Source: an uncultured Bacteroidales bacterium (GTDB taxonomy: Bacteria; Bacteroidota; Bacteroidia; Bacteroidales; UBA932). Taken from it: a stretch of 64,000 bases of DNA. A program made the translations under genes and the position numbers. The notes beneath the pieces are model-generated. The model saw nothing but the letters and a program-made list of their open reading frames with translations, made no database searches and was not told the origin of the DNA. Positions 9,300 through 17,326 of this stretch are shown here, one piece after another (within the stretch, counting starts at the first letter, position 1; every line of letters starts with the position of its first letter). Location of the stretch: contig ONMJ01000001.1 of the NCBI GenBank assembly GCA_900318955.1, positions 22,656 through 86,655 on the forward strand. The letters run 5' to 3'.

Positions 9300-10111
9300 T
9301 ACAGTTCATTAGTTTCACAAGCGGGAGTTGCGGCAATTGTTCCCTCCTGAGAATTGTTCCGGAAGACGGGTCTGAGCCCTTCGGCCTTATGATTGATGCT
9401 GGCTCGAGCCTCAGAAACGTCTCACGATGCCTCTTTTCGGTGGGCCTGTCCCCGCAGGATATCAGTGCGGTAATAATTACCCACGACCATTTTGACCATA
9501 TCCGAAGCCTCGGAACCTATTGCAAGAAGCTTCATATCCCGGTATACACTACTGCAACCCTCCATGGAGTCCTTTCCCGTCACTCTTTTACTGAGAACAT
9601 GATGCCCCAATGCCGCCGCCTTCTTTCCGGCGGGGAATGGAATACAATTCACGAAGGGGTTGAAATCCGTTATTTCCTCGTCCCACATGATGCTACTGAG
9701 ACGGTAGGATATGCTATCCGTGCGGAGGGGAGGATGTTTGTCCTCATGACCGATCTCGGAAGTGTTCCGGAAGAGGCGATGGCCCTTGCGAAAGAGGCGG
9801 ATACAGTTGTCGTAGAGTCCAATTTCGATGTTGACATGCTACTTGGAGGCTCATATCCTCATGAGCTCAAGATGCGTATTTTCAAGGGTTTCGGCCATCT
9901 TAGCAATGACGCCTGCGCTGATGCTATCAGAGAGTTCTGGCATCCTGGTCTCAAAAATCTTTTCCTGTGTCATCTGAGTGGTAATAACAATACTCCCGAA
10001 CTCGCTCTCAAATCAGCAGGAGAGGCTTTGAAGGGACTTGGTGTCAAGAAAGGAACTATCAATCTACGCGTCCTTCCGAGAGGACAGATGACGCCTCTTC
10101 TGAACCTCTAG
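9296..10111 (+). CDS. Metallo-beta-lactamase-fold hydrolase, WalJ/YycJ type
   Basis: A 271-residue cytosolic protein beginning GTG with the family signature FISFTSGSCGNC, which fixes the start. The di-metal motif ITHDHFDHIRSLG is near residues 60-72, followed by the later ligands in VPHDAT, MTDLGS and LCHLSG. WalJ/YycJ proteins are described as MBL-fold nucleases (5'-3' exonuclease activity, linked to coordinating replication and cell division in Firmicutes). Unlike the Bacillus gene it is not near walRK here but sits behind a periplasmic TPR gene. Its last 53 bp overlap the convergent MATE gene. Confidence 0.88.
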   Translation: MIQFISFTSGSCGNCSLLRIVPEDGSEPFGLMIDAGSSLRNVSRCLFSVGLSPQDISAVIITHDHFDHIRSLGTYCKKLHIPVYTTATLHGVLSRHSFTENMMPQCRRLLSGGEWNTIHEGVEIRYFLVPHDATETVGYAIRAEGRMFVLMTDLGSVPEEAMALAKEADTVVVESNFDVDMLLGGSYPHELKMRIFKGFGHLSNDACADAIREFWHPGLKNLFLCHLSGNNNTPELALKSAGEALKGLGVKKGTINLRVLPRGQMTPLLNL

Positions 10112-11483
10112 CGACTATTCCCTTTTCCATCCATCTTTTCCCTTTCAGCCTTAGGAGGAAGATTATACCCCTGAAATTCAATTCGACGCACATTGCAATC
10201 CAGAAGCCTACAAGTCCGATTTTCGGAGCAAGAATGGCCGCAGGAATGATTCTTACTATCCACATGGAGGCGAAGTTCATTATGCTCGGTATAAGCGTGT
10301 CTCCGGCGCCTATACAAGCCCCGTTGGCTACTATTGAGGCGGCATACATGGTCTCGGCGAAGGCTTCGATTCGAAGTACTTTGGCTCCAAGGGCGATTAC
10401 TTCGGGATCGGGGGTAAGAAATCCCATCATCTGAGGGGCGAAAATGAACATCAGCACACTGAGGGCTGTCATTACTACCATTCCGCCTCCAGTTGTGATC
10501 CAAGCGAAGCGATTGGCCAGTTTTTTCCTGTTGGCGCCTATGCTCTGACCAACCAGAGTCGTGGCGGCGTCCCCGATTCCGTACCCCGGCATATAACAGA
10601 GGCTCTCGGCAGTAATTGCAAAGGCGTTGGCGGCGATGGCAATTGTCCCTAAAGGAGCGACGATTATTGTAGACGCTATGTGAGCCCCCCTCATGACAAT
10701 GTTCTCGAGAAACATGGGGGCGCTAATGTTTGTAGCCTTTGTAAGAATCTCTTTTTCAGGGATAAAGCTGCCTTTTTCTGAAGTAAGTTTTAGCTCTGGG
10801 GAGCGCACGGCCAGGAAGTAGAACATCAGCAGCGCAGTGACCGCTTCCGCAAGCCCTGTCCCGAGTGCAGCTCCGGGAACTCCCATTCCGAGGAGATAAA
10901 TGAAAATGTAATTGAAGATTACATCAAGAACGCACATCAAGATGCTTAGGATGCTGGGAATCTTCATATTGCCGCTGCATTGGAGCATAGTGGCGCTCAT
11001 CCAATCCAGCTGCATCATCGGAAAGAAGAGGGCGTTTATCAGAAAATACTTCGAAGCATTGGCGGCAATCTCTTCCGTTCCTCCAAGCCAATATGGTAAA
11101 TGGCCTGAAACAAGGACTCCTATTATTGCTAAAGCGCCACTGAAGATAAGACAGCTGAATATCCCTTGTCTCAAAACATTGCGGGCTGACGAATTCATGC
11201 GCGCACCTATGTATTGGGCGACCTGTACCGAGAATCCGGAGCAAAGAGCCATACCAAATCCCCCAAAGAGCCACAGGCAAGTAGAGACGAGGCCGATTGA
11301 GGCTCCTGCAGCCGCTCCGAGGTGGCCAACCATAGCAGTATCTATATACTGCATGATGACAGAGGAGAATTGAGCCAGAATCGCAGGGTAACTGAGCAGT
11401 GAGACAAGTTTTATCTGCTGCCTCATCGTCATTGGTTCTCCGCCTCTGATCTTTCCTAGTAATATGTCTTTTGTCGCGCCCAT
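10059..11483 (-). CDS. MATE family multidrug/sodium antiporter
   Basis: A 474-residue integral membrane protein with about 12 predicted helices in two six-helix halves (LLSYPAILAQFSSVIMQYID at the start of the first half, ISAPMFLENIVMRGAHIAST at the start of the second), typical of MATE exporters that use Na+ or H+ gradients to expel cationic compounds. The C-terminal tail after RLKGKRWMEK is polar and probably cytosolic. I use ATG 11483, two bases after the recQ stop; a TTG at 11492 would overlap recQ. It forms an operon with recQ, and its 3' end overlaps the WalJ-type gene by 53 bp. Substrate unknown. Confidence 0.88.
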   Translation of the reverse strand: MGATKDILLGKIRGGEPMTMRQQIKLVSLLSYPAILAQFSSVIMQYIDTAMVGHLGAAAGASIGLVSTCLWLFGGFGMALCSGFSVQVAQYIGARMNSSARNVLRQGIFSCLIFSGALAIIGVLVSGHLPYWLGGTEEIAANASKYFLINALFFPMMQLDWMSATMLQCSGNMKIPSILSILMCVLDVIFNYIFIYLLGMGVPGAALGTGLAEAVTALLMFYFLAVRSPELKLTSEKGSFIPEKEILTKATNISAPMFLENIVMRGAHIASTIIVAPLGTIAIAANAFAITAESLCYMPGYGIGDAATTLVGQSIGANRKKLANRFAWITTGGGMVVMTALSVLMFIFAPQMMGFLTPDPEVIALGAKVLRIEAFAETMYAASIVANGACIGAGDTLIPSIMNFASMWIVRIIPAAILAPKIGLVGFWIAMCVELNFRGIIFLLRLKGKRWMEKGIVARGSEEASSVLSEGRVD

Positions 11484-11485
11484 TT

Positions 11486-13360
11486 TCAACAATGATAAGG
11501 AGGGACAGAACCGCTATCGATCAGTTCTCTAAGAATGCCTAAAAACCCGCTCCCTTCATCTGAGGGCGAGCCGAAGGCCTCACGGATTTCCATGAGAGTA
11601 TATTTTCCTCCCTTAGAGTCTATAAAAGCCTTGATTTTTTTTGCAAGGCTTTTTTCATCCTTCTTTCGTCCGCGGCAGATATCGCATGTCCCGCAGTCGT
11701 GATCAGACTCTTCTCCAAAGTATCTCAGAAGGAATTTCGAGCGGCACTCAGTCGTTTCCTCCACATAGTCGAACATTGCCTCCTTCCTGTTTCTGCTGCT
11801 TTCCAAAAGCATCTGATAGTGCTTCGGACTGAGCTGTACATTGCCTGGGCGAAGGCGGTCATGATGGAGATAGATGACATCTGCATTATCGGCGGGGATA
11901 TATTTGATGACATGCTCAAGAGCGAGTTTGTAGAGGACCTGTCTCAGCACCGGGATCGAAGTACCGCAGGCGGATGCAATGAAATCCTCTTCGATTGAGA
12001 CCGGGAAGGAGAAAAGGCCAGTATAGCGCCTCATAAGCTTTTCTAGTACAAGAGGCATCAAGGGGTCCGGAAGATCGATGCCATAAAGATCTTTCCTGTC
12101 GAGGAGGATCTGTACCTTTGTCTTTATTTCTAGGTCTTCTGAGAATGTCCAGTGCCCTTCTCTTTCAATATATTTGAGAGCATGGAAGACGGGGGACTTC
12201 TGGAGCGAATAATGCTGGCAGAATGCCATAAAATCGAATTTCAGCTGTCTGCCGATTCCTGCTTCGTATGGGATTTCGAAATAAATATGGACCTTCTGGT
12301 AAATATCTTCAATGTATTCAAGTGAAGGGAAGGAAACGGTCTCTATCTGCTTTAGCCGGCTCATATCGGTAGAGTTCCAGAGCAGGACAGCATATGAGCG
12401 CTTGCCGTCTCTCCCTGCTCTTCCTGCTTCCTGGAAATAGGCCTCAGGACTATCCGGGAGGTCATAATGGACAACGAATCGGACATCCGGCTTGTCTATT
12501 CCCATTCCAAAGGCGTTGGTGCAGACCATGACTCTCGTTGCTCCGGTTTTCCAATCTTCTTGCCTTACGGCACGAAGGTCAGATCCCATTCCTGCATGGT
12601 AAAATGATGCGGATATTCCTTCAGCCTTCAAGAACTCCGATATCTCTTCAGTTTTCTTCCTGCTCCGGACATATATAATTCCAGTACCTTCGACGCTATT
12701 GCAGATGGATAGGATTTGCCCGTTCTTGTCGTTGCATTTTCTTACAATATATGAGAGATTCGGCCTTTCGAATCCGCTTCTGACGACGTTTTTCTCCTTG
12801 AAGCAGAGCCTCTCCATAATATCATCGACAACTGGAAGGGTCGATGTCGCTGTGAGAGCTATTATGGGGGCATCGACAACCTTCCTGATTTTCCCGATTT
12901 CCAGATAATCCGGCCTGAAGTCATATCCCCACTGAGAGATGCAATGAGCCTCGTCGACGACAATGAAAGCGACGTCCATAACCCTCAGATATGACTGGAA
13001 GAGGGGAGTAGCGAGGCGTTCCGGAGAGACATACAGGAACTTATAGTCTCCATAAGTCGCGTTGTTGAGGGCAAGGTCAATCTCCCTTTTGTTCATCCCG
13101 TTATGGACTGCAATGGCCCTGATTCCGCGGTCTTCCAGATTGAGGACCTGGTCCTTCATCAGGGCAATTAGGGGAGTGACGACAATGGAAATCCCCTCCC
13201 TAAGCATACCAGGGACCTGGAAGCACACTGACTTTCCTCCTCCTGTCGGCATGATGGCGAGGATATCACGGCCGGAAAGAGCTTCATTGATGATTCTCTC
13301 CTGCATAGGGCGGAAACTATCATATCCCCAGTATGTCTTCAGCGCCTCAAGTGGTGTCAT
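11486..13360 (-). CDS. recQ: ATP-dependent DNA helicase RecQ
   Basis: A 624-residue superfamily 2 helicase. Residues 1-340 hold the two RecA-like domains: the RecQ zero motif WGYDSFRPMQ at 11-20, Walker A TGGGKS at 39-44, DEAHCISQWGYDFRP at 136-150, and motif VI QEAGRAGRDGK. The RQC region has the zinc-binding cluster with Cys in TECRSKF and CGTCDIC, then a winged-helix region. The HRDC domain of E. coli RecQ is not evident, so this is the shorter architecture. The gene unwinds DNA for recombinational repair and restart of stalled forks. A TTG codon upstream at 13369 lies in the -7 element and is rejected as a start. MATE follows in the same transcript. Confidence 0.93.
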   Translation of the reverse strand: MTPLEALKTYWGYDSFRPMQERIINEALSGRDILAIMPTGGGKSVCFQVPGMLREGISIVVTPLIALMKDQVLNLEDRGIRAIAVHNGMNKREIDLALNNATYGDYKFLYVSPERLATPLFQSYLRVMDVAFIVVDEAHCISQWGYDFRPDYLEIGKIRKVVDAPIIALTATSTLPVVDDIMERLCFKEKNVVRSGFERPNLSYIVRKCNDKNGQILSICNSVEGTGIIYVRSRKKTEEISEFLKAEGISASFYHAGMGSDLRAVRQEDWKTGATRVMVCTNAFGMGIDKPDVRFVVHYDLPDSPEAYFQEAGRAGRDGKRSYAVLLWNSTDMSRLKQIETVSFPSLEYIEDIYQKVHIYFEIPYEAGIGRQLKFDFMAFCQHYSLQKSPVFHALKYIEREGHWTFSEDLEIKTKVQILLDRKDLYGIDLPDPLMPLVLEKLMRRYTGLFSFPVSIEEDFIASACGTSIPVLRQVLYKLALEHVIKYIPADNADVIYLHHDRLRPGNVQLSPKHYQMLLESSRNRKEAMFDYVEETTECRSKFLLRYFGEESDHDCGTCDICRGRKKDEKSLAKKIKAFIDSKGGKYTLMEIREAFGSPSDEGSGFLGILRELIDSGSVPPYHC

Positions 13361-13366
13361 ATACTG

Positions 13367-13374
13367 CAAATGTA
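13367..13374 (-). promoter_or_regulatory. Bacteroidetes -7 promoter element for recQ, leaderless or nearly so
   Basis: The minus strand reads TACATTTG (TAnnTTTG), ending only 6 nt before the ATG at 13360. Transcription starting at the usual distance would give a leader of 0-4 nt. Confidence 0.5.
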
Positions 13375-13463
13375 CTAAAATTGCCGTTCCCTTCAGCTAC
13401 GCTGAAAGAAAATAATTTGAAAAAAATTAGTACTTTGCGATACAAGGTATTAAAAAATTATTA

Positions 13464-13471
13464 TATCTTTG
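13464..13471 (+). promoter_or_regulatory. Bacteroidetes -7 promoter element for the PspC-PadR-PspC operon
   Basis: TATCTTTG matches TAnnTTTG, 32 nt before the ATG at 13504. A TTTG at 13434-13437 lies 26 nt upstream, too far for the usual 19-21 nt spacer. A perfect inverted repeat TTCAGC-N3-GCTGAA lies at 13392-13406. Confidence 0.55.
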
Positions 13472-13503
13472 CAGTGGAAAGTAATTTCAAAATTCAGTAT
13501 AGA

Positions 13504-14064
13504 ATGAAAAAAGTAGTCAATGCCGGTATCGGGGGACGCAGTTTCGTCGTTGATGAAGACGCTTACGAGAGGCTGGATACCTATTTGTCCCATTACCGTT
13601 CAAAGCTCCCTGGAACTGAGAACGAAGCGATGGATGATCTTGAGATGAGGATTGCTGATCTATTCGAAGAAGAGATAAAAAGTCCATCCCAAGTCGTTAC
13701 ATTGGCTCTTGTCGAGAGGGTGATCGGTCAGCTTGGCATGCCGGATGGAAGCCAGGAGACCGAAGGTTCGTCTTATAGCTTTTCGGATCGCAATGGTGAT
13801 CGTCCGGTCAGAAAGTTTTTCCGCGATCCCGATACAAAAAAGATTGCCGGTGTCTGCGGGGGAATAGCTGCATACTTTGATATTGACGTTGCTCTTATAA
13901 GGGCTTTGTTCCTTGTTCTTTTATTCCTCGGGACCGGAGGGTTCTGGATATATCTTATTATATGGATAGTCGCACCTCTTGCTGAGACTCCTGCCCAGAA
14001 ATGCGAGATGCACGGCATTCCTTCAACCGCTGAGAATATGGATTCTTTTACCAGAAATAAATAG
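13504..14064 (+). CDS. PspC-domain membrane protein, short paralogue
   Basis: A 186-residue protein. The N-terminal 85 residues form a soluble domain beginning KKVVNAGIGGRSFVVDEDAY, which closely resembles the start of the second PspC protein at 14394. The PspC domain follows at about 100-160 (FFRDPDTKKIAGVCGGIAAYFDIDVALIRALF) with one or two membrane helices (LFLVLLFLGTGGFWIYLIIWIV). PspC proteins are inner-membrane partners in envelope-stress responses. The frame is open upstream to 13333, but the -7 element at 13464 and the conserved N-terminus make ATG 13504 the start. It is followed 4 bp later by a PadR regulator. First gene of a three-gene operon. Confidence 0.85.
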   Translation: MKKVVNAGIGGRSFVVDEDAYERLDTYLSHYRSKLPGTENEAMDDLEMRIADLFEEEIKSPSQVVTLALVERVIGQLGMPDGSQETEGSSYSFSDRNGDRPVRKFFRDPDTKKIAGVCGGIAAYFDIDVALIRALFLVLLFLGTGGFWIYLIIWIVAPLAETPAQKCEMHGIPSTAENMDSFTRNK

Positions 14065-14068
14065 TGTT

Positions 14069-14401
14069 ATGGACCAGACTAGCGAGAATGTAAGGGCTCA
14101 GATGCGAAAGGGAGTGCTTGAATACTGCATTCTGGTTATCCTTAGCAAACGTGAGGCCTATGCTTCCTCCATCATCGAGGAACTCAAGAAAGCAAATATG
14201 ATAGTTGTCGAGGGTACTCTGTATCCGATGCTGATACGTCAGAAGAACCAGGGTCTTCTTTCCTACCGATGGGAAGAAAGCCCTCAGGGCCCTCCGAGAA
14301 AGTATTATGTAATCACCGAAAAGGGCCGGGCGCAACTTTCGGAGATGGATGCCGCCTGGAAAGAGATTGTCGACACCATAGAGACCCTCAAGAATGAATA
14401 A
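14069..14401 (+). CDS. PadR family transcriptional regulator
   Basis: A 110-residue winged-helix protein with the PadR pattern: MRKGVLEYCILVILSKREAYASSIIEEL, then VVEGTLYPMLIRQKNQGLLSYRWEE and the beta-hairpin wing GPPRKYYVITEKGRAQL. It has the short C-terminal helix for dimerisation (PadR-s1 type). The two flanking genes encode PspC-domain proteins, and PadR-PspC pairs are a common arrangement in which the regulator represses its own operon. The target operator is likely upstream of 13504. It starts at ATG 14069, 4 bp after the first PspC gene, and its end overlaps the start of the second by 8 bp. Confidence 0.92.
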   Translation: MDQTSENVRAQMRKGVLEYCILVILSKREAYASSIIEELKKANMIVVEGTLYPMLIRQKNQGLLSYRWEESPQGPPRKYYVITEKGRAQLSEMDAAWKEIVDTIETLKNE

Positions 14402-15455
14402 AGTTGAAAAAGTCAGTATAGGCGGGGTTGCATTTACCCTCGATCAGGACGCTTTCATTGCAGTCAACAAGTATCTCTCTGAGCTCCAGGATTTCTACTC
14501 CACAAAAGAGAGCGGAGCGGAGATAATGGAGGAGATAGAAGGACGTTTTTCTGAGCTTCTTTTTGAGCGCTGCGGGGTTGGAAAAGTAGCGTCAGTAACT
14601 GATATTGAGGAGGTTATTATGACTCTCGGCCGTCCCTCGGAGATTGAAAGCGAGGAGAGGGAATCTTCCTCTGCACGGCCTGCGGCTGCTAATGAGTCTA
14701 AACCGAAAAAACGTCTGTTCAGGGATATCGACGGCAAATCCGTGGCTGGCGTTTGTAGCGGCCTTGCCAATTATCTAGGTATTGATGTCACCTTGATAAG
14801 GATCATATTCACAGCCTGTGCCATCGTGGGATTCTTTTCTGATAACGGAATCCTTCTTGGTGCAACCCTTATTGCTTATTGCGTCCTTTGGATTGCCATG
14901 CCGGCCGCTAAAACCGTCAAGCAGAAATGGGAGCAGAAGGGGCAGGGCGGTACTGTCCAAGAAGTCAGCCGTTTTGTAGAGAGGGGAGGAAATACACCTT
15001 CCGGGAGCTCCAATGGACTTGGGCATGGACTCGGGAGGTTTATTCTCGTACTAGTCGGGGTATTGTTCCTTCTTACCGGTGTAAGCGGGCTTACTGCAGG
15101 AGCACTAGTTACAGGGGATCGTGTGAGCAGTGTATTCAATCTCGGCGTTATCAATGAGCTAATGAGCTATTTCACCGATTTGAATCCTGATTTCACGAAA
15201 ATAATGACAGATCTTATCGCAATTCCTTGGGTCAAAGCTCTTCTTGGGGCAGCCGTAATCCTCCCTTTCATTTTACTTCTCTATTTCGGCCTTAAAATGA
15301 TAATAGGATTCAAATCGCCTTCGTGGCGGCCCGGAGCAATCCTTTCTATTTTATGGCTCATTATCGTCGTAGTCCTTCTTGTCACCCTTGTTGTCTTCGC
15401 CTCTTCCGCCGCAGCCGAAGTCGGGATTGAGAAGGTAATGGCACTTTCGGTCTGA
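14394..15455 (+). CDS. PspC-domain membrane protein, long paralogue
   Basis: A 353-residue protein. The N-terminal soluble domain (VEKVSIGGVAFTLDQDAF, about 1-85) is a paralogue of the one in the gene at 13504. The PspC domain is at about 105-165 (LFRDIDGKSVAGVCSGLANYLGIDVTLIRI) with its membrane helices. A glycine/serine-rich linker follows, then three more predicted helices (near 215-240, 285-305 and 320-345). It overlaps the padR stop by 8 bp and ends at a strong terminator. Probably an inner-membrane sensor or effector of envelope stress under control of the PadR protein; that role is inferred from the family. Confidence 0.87.
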   Translation: MNKVEKVSIGGVAFTLDQDAFIAVNKYLSELQDFYSTKESGAEIMEEIEGRFSELLFERCGVGKVASVTDIEEVIMTLGRPSEIESEERESSSARPAAANESKPKKRLFRDIDGKSVAGVCSGLANYLGIDVTLIRIIFTACAIVGFFSDNGILLGATLIAYCVLWIAMPAAKTVKQKWEQKGQGGTVQEVSRFVERGGNTPSGSSNGLGHGLGRFILVLVGVLFLLTGVSGLTAGALVTGDRVSSVFNLGVINELMSYFTDLNPDFTKIMTDLIAIPWVKALLGAAVILPFILLLYFGLKMIIGFKSPSWRPGAILSILWLIIVVVLLVTLVVFASSAAAEVGIEKVMALSV

Positions 15456-15496
15456 AAAAAATGCCCTCAAGGCCGAGAGACTTTGAGGGCATTTTT
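15455..15496. terminator. Bidirectional intrinsic terminator between the PspC operon and pckA
   Basis: A perfect inverted repeat (AATGCCCTCAA with TTGAGGGCATT) encloses an 11-12 nt loop, with an A-tract on the left and a T-tract on the right, so it can stop transcription from both convergent units. It lies just after the PspC stop and 18 bp from the pckA stop. Confidence 0.88.
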
Positions 15497-15513
15497 AAAT
15501 GATAATTGGGCTA

Positions 15514-17130
15514 CTAGAGCTTCGGACCAGCCTTTACAAGGGCCTTTCCAGCCTTGTTGGACTCGTACTTGTGGAAGTTCTTGATGAATCTTGCAGCAAG
15601 GTCTTTAGCCTTCTCTTCCCACTGTGCAGGATCTGCATAAGTGTCGCGAGGATCAAGGATACCGGTGTCTACACCCTCGAGTTTGGTAGGAACTACGAAG
15701 TTGAAATAAGGGATAGTCTTGGTAGGAGCCTCATCGATTGAGTGGTTGAGGATAGCGTCAATGATACCGCGGGTGTCACGGATGGAGATACGCTTGCCAG
15801 TTCCGTTCCAGCCTGTGTTAACGAGGTAAGCCTTGGCACCGGACTTCTTCATCTTCTTGACGAGCTCTTCTGCGTACTTGGTCGGATGGAGTTCGAGGAA
15901 CGCCTGGCCGAAGCAAGCGGAGAAGGTAGGAGTAGGCTCGGTGATTCCGCGCTCAGTTCCTGCGAGTTTTGCTGTGAAGCCGGAGAGGAAGTAGTACTTT
16001 GTCTGCTCAGGGTTCAGGATGGAAACCGGAGGAAGTACGCCGAATGCGTCAGCGGAGAGGAAGATAACCTGCTTTGCAGCGGGACCCTGGGACTCCGGAC
16101 GGACGATCTTCTCGATATGGTAGATAGGATAAGAAACGCGGGTATTCTCGGTCACGCTCTTGTCGTTGAAGTCAATCTTGCCAGCTTCGTCAACAGTAAC
16201 ATTCTCGAGGAGTGCATCGCGGCGGATTGCGTTGTAGATGTCCGGTTCGGACTCCTTGTCGAGCTTGATGACCTTTGCATAGCAGCCGCCTTCGAGGTTG
16301 AAGACGCCCTTGTTGTCCCAACCATGCTCATCGTCACCGATAAGAAGACGCTTAGGATCAGTTGAAAGGGTGGTCTTGCCGGTTCCTGAAAGGCCGAAGA
16401 AGATAGCGGTATTCTCACCGTTCATATCGGTATTTGCAGAGCAGTGCATTGAAGCCATGCCCTTGAGAGGGAGGAAGTAGTTCATCATGGAGAACATACC
16501 CTTCTTCATCTCACCGCCGTACCATGTGTTGAGGATAACCTGCTCCTTGCTGGTTACATTGAATGCAACGCAGGTGTCGCTCCTCAGACCGAGTTCCTTG
16601 TAGTTCTCAACCCTTGCCTTGGAAGCGCAGTAGACGATGAAGTCAGGCTCCTGGTCGAATTCGGCCTGGGTCTTGGGACGGATGAACATATTGGTCACGA
16701 AATGAGCCTGCCATGCAACCTCCATAATGAAACGAACCTTCATGCGGGTATCCTTGTGGGTGCCGCAGAATCCGTCGACGACAAAGAGTCTCTTGCCGGA
16801 AAGCTGCTTGATGGAGAGTTTCTTGACCTCTTTCCAAACTTTCTCGGACATCTTGTGGTTGTCGTTGGGATAGCCTTCAGTAGTCCACCATACTTCTCCG
16901 GGAGCACCTTCTTTGGTAGTCTTGTCATAGACAATGTATTTGTCCTTAGGAGAACGGCCGGTGAAGATACCGGTCATGACGTTGATAGCACCAAGTTCGG
17001 TTACCTGTCCCTTGTCATAGCCTTCGAGGCCGGGTTTGGTCTCTTCGTTGTAGAGAACTTCGTAGGTAGGGTTGTAAAGAATTTCTTTTACGCCCTTGAT
17101 TCCGTACTTGGTCAGATCGATCTGTGCCAT
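15514..17130 (-). CDS. pckA: Phosphoenolpyruvate carboxykinase (ATP)
   Basis: A 538-residue cytosolic enzyme of the ATP-dependent class. It interconverts oxaloacetate plus ATP with phosphoenolpyruvate, CO2 and ADP. The kinase loop [11 protein letters not shown] is near residues 243-253 and the metal-binding GDDEHGW near 262, with the substrate-binding TGRSPKDKY near 54 and the PEPCK-specific RVSYPIYH block near 330. Length matches the family. In Bacteroidales this enzyme commonly runs toward oxaloacetate, fixing CO2 and making ATP on the route to succinate and propionate, in addition to gluconeogenesis. It is a single-gene unit with its own promoter and a shared terminator. Codon use is strongly biased (for example AAG, GGT and GAG), as expected for a highly expressed gene. 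Confidence 0.97.
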   Translation of the reverse strand: MAQIDLTKYGIKGVKEILYNPTYEVLYNEETKPGLEGYDKGQVTELGAINVMTGIFTGRSPKDKYIVYDKTTKEGAPGEVWWTTEGYPNDNHKMSEKVWKEVKKLSIKQLSGKRLFVVDGFCGTHKDTRMKVRFIMEVAWQAHFVTNMFIRPKTQAEFDQEPDFIVYCASKARVENYKELGLRSDTCVAFNVTSKEQVILNTWYGGEMKKGMFSMMNYFLPLKGMASMHCSANTDMNGENTAIFFGLSGTGKTTLSTDPKRLLIGDDEHGWDNKGVFNLEGGCYAKVIKLDKESEPDIYNAIRRDALLENVTVDEAGKIDFNDKSVTENTRVSYPIYHIEKIVRPESQGPAAKQVIFLSADAFGVLPPVSILNPEQTKYYFLSGFTAKLAGTERGITEPTPTFSACFGQAFLELHPTKYAEELVKKMKKSGAKAYLVNTGWNGTGKRISIRDTRGIIDAILNHSIDEAPTKTIPYFNFVVPTKLEGVDTGILDPRDTYADPAQWEEKAKDLAARFIKNFHKYESNKAGKALVKAGPKL

Positions 17131-17190
17131 AAATGATTTGTTTTAAAAATTATTAAATACAATACTAATCTTGACTAATTTTAAGCGCAG

Positions 17191-17198
17191 CAAATTTA
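17191..17198 (-). promoter_or_regulatory. Bacteroidetes -7 promoter element for pckA
   Basis: The minus strand reads TAAATTTG (TAnnTTTG), 60 nt before the ATG at 17130, giving a leader of about 55 nt that is long for this window. No clear -33 TTTG. Confidence 0.5.
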
Positions 17199-17247
17199 CT
17201 TAAAATCATTGTAATTTCCGATAGGTAAAACAAAAGATATGCTAGCT

Positions 17248-17261
17248 ATTTTTCGAAAAAT
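17248..17261. promoter_or_regulatory. 14-bp perfect palindrome between pckA and the PhnP-like gene
   Basis: ATTTTTCGAAAAAT is a perfect palindrome in the divergent intergenic region, 24 bp upstream of the -7 element at 17286 and 49 bp upstream of the pckA -7 element. It could be a regulator-binding site or simply an AT-rich bend; there is no second copy in the window to support either. Confidence 0.3.
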
Positions 17262-17285
17262 CACAAATATTCCTTCGTTTTTTTG

Positions 17286-17293
17286 TATTTTTG
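17286..17293 (+). promoter_or_regulatory. Bacteroidetes -7 promoter element for the PhnP-like gene
   Basis: TATTTTTG matches TAnnTTTG, 33 nt before the ATG at 17327, for a leader of about 27 nt. Confidence 0.5.
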
Positions 17294-17326
17294 AAAAAAT
17301 ATCTAAAGATGGACTTATAAGGGACG

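Noticed and set aside
15742-16365. 207-residue open frame antisense to pckA
   Set aside because: Shadow of the biased pckA codons; no recognisable family or promoter.
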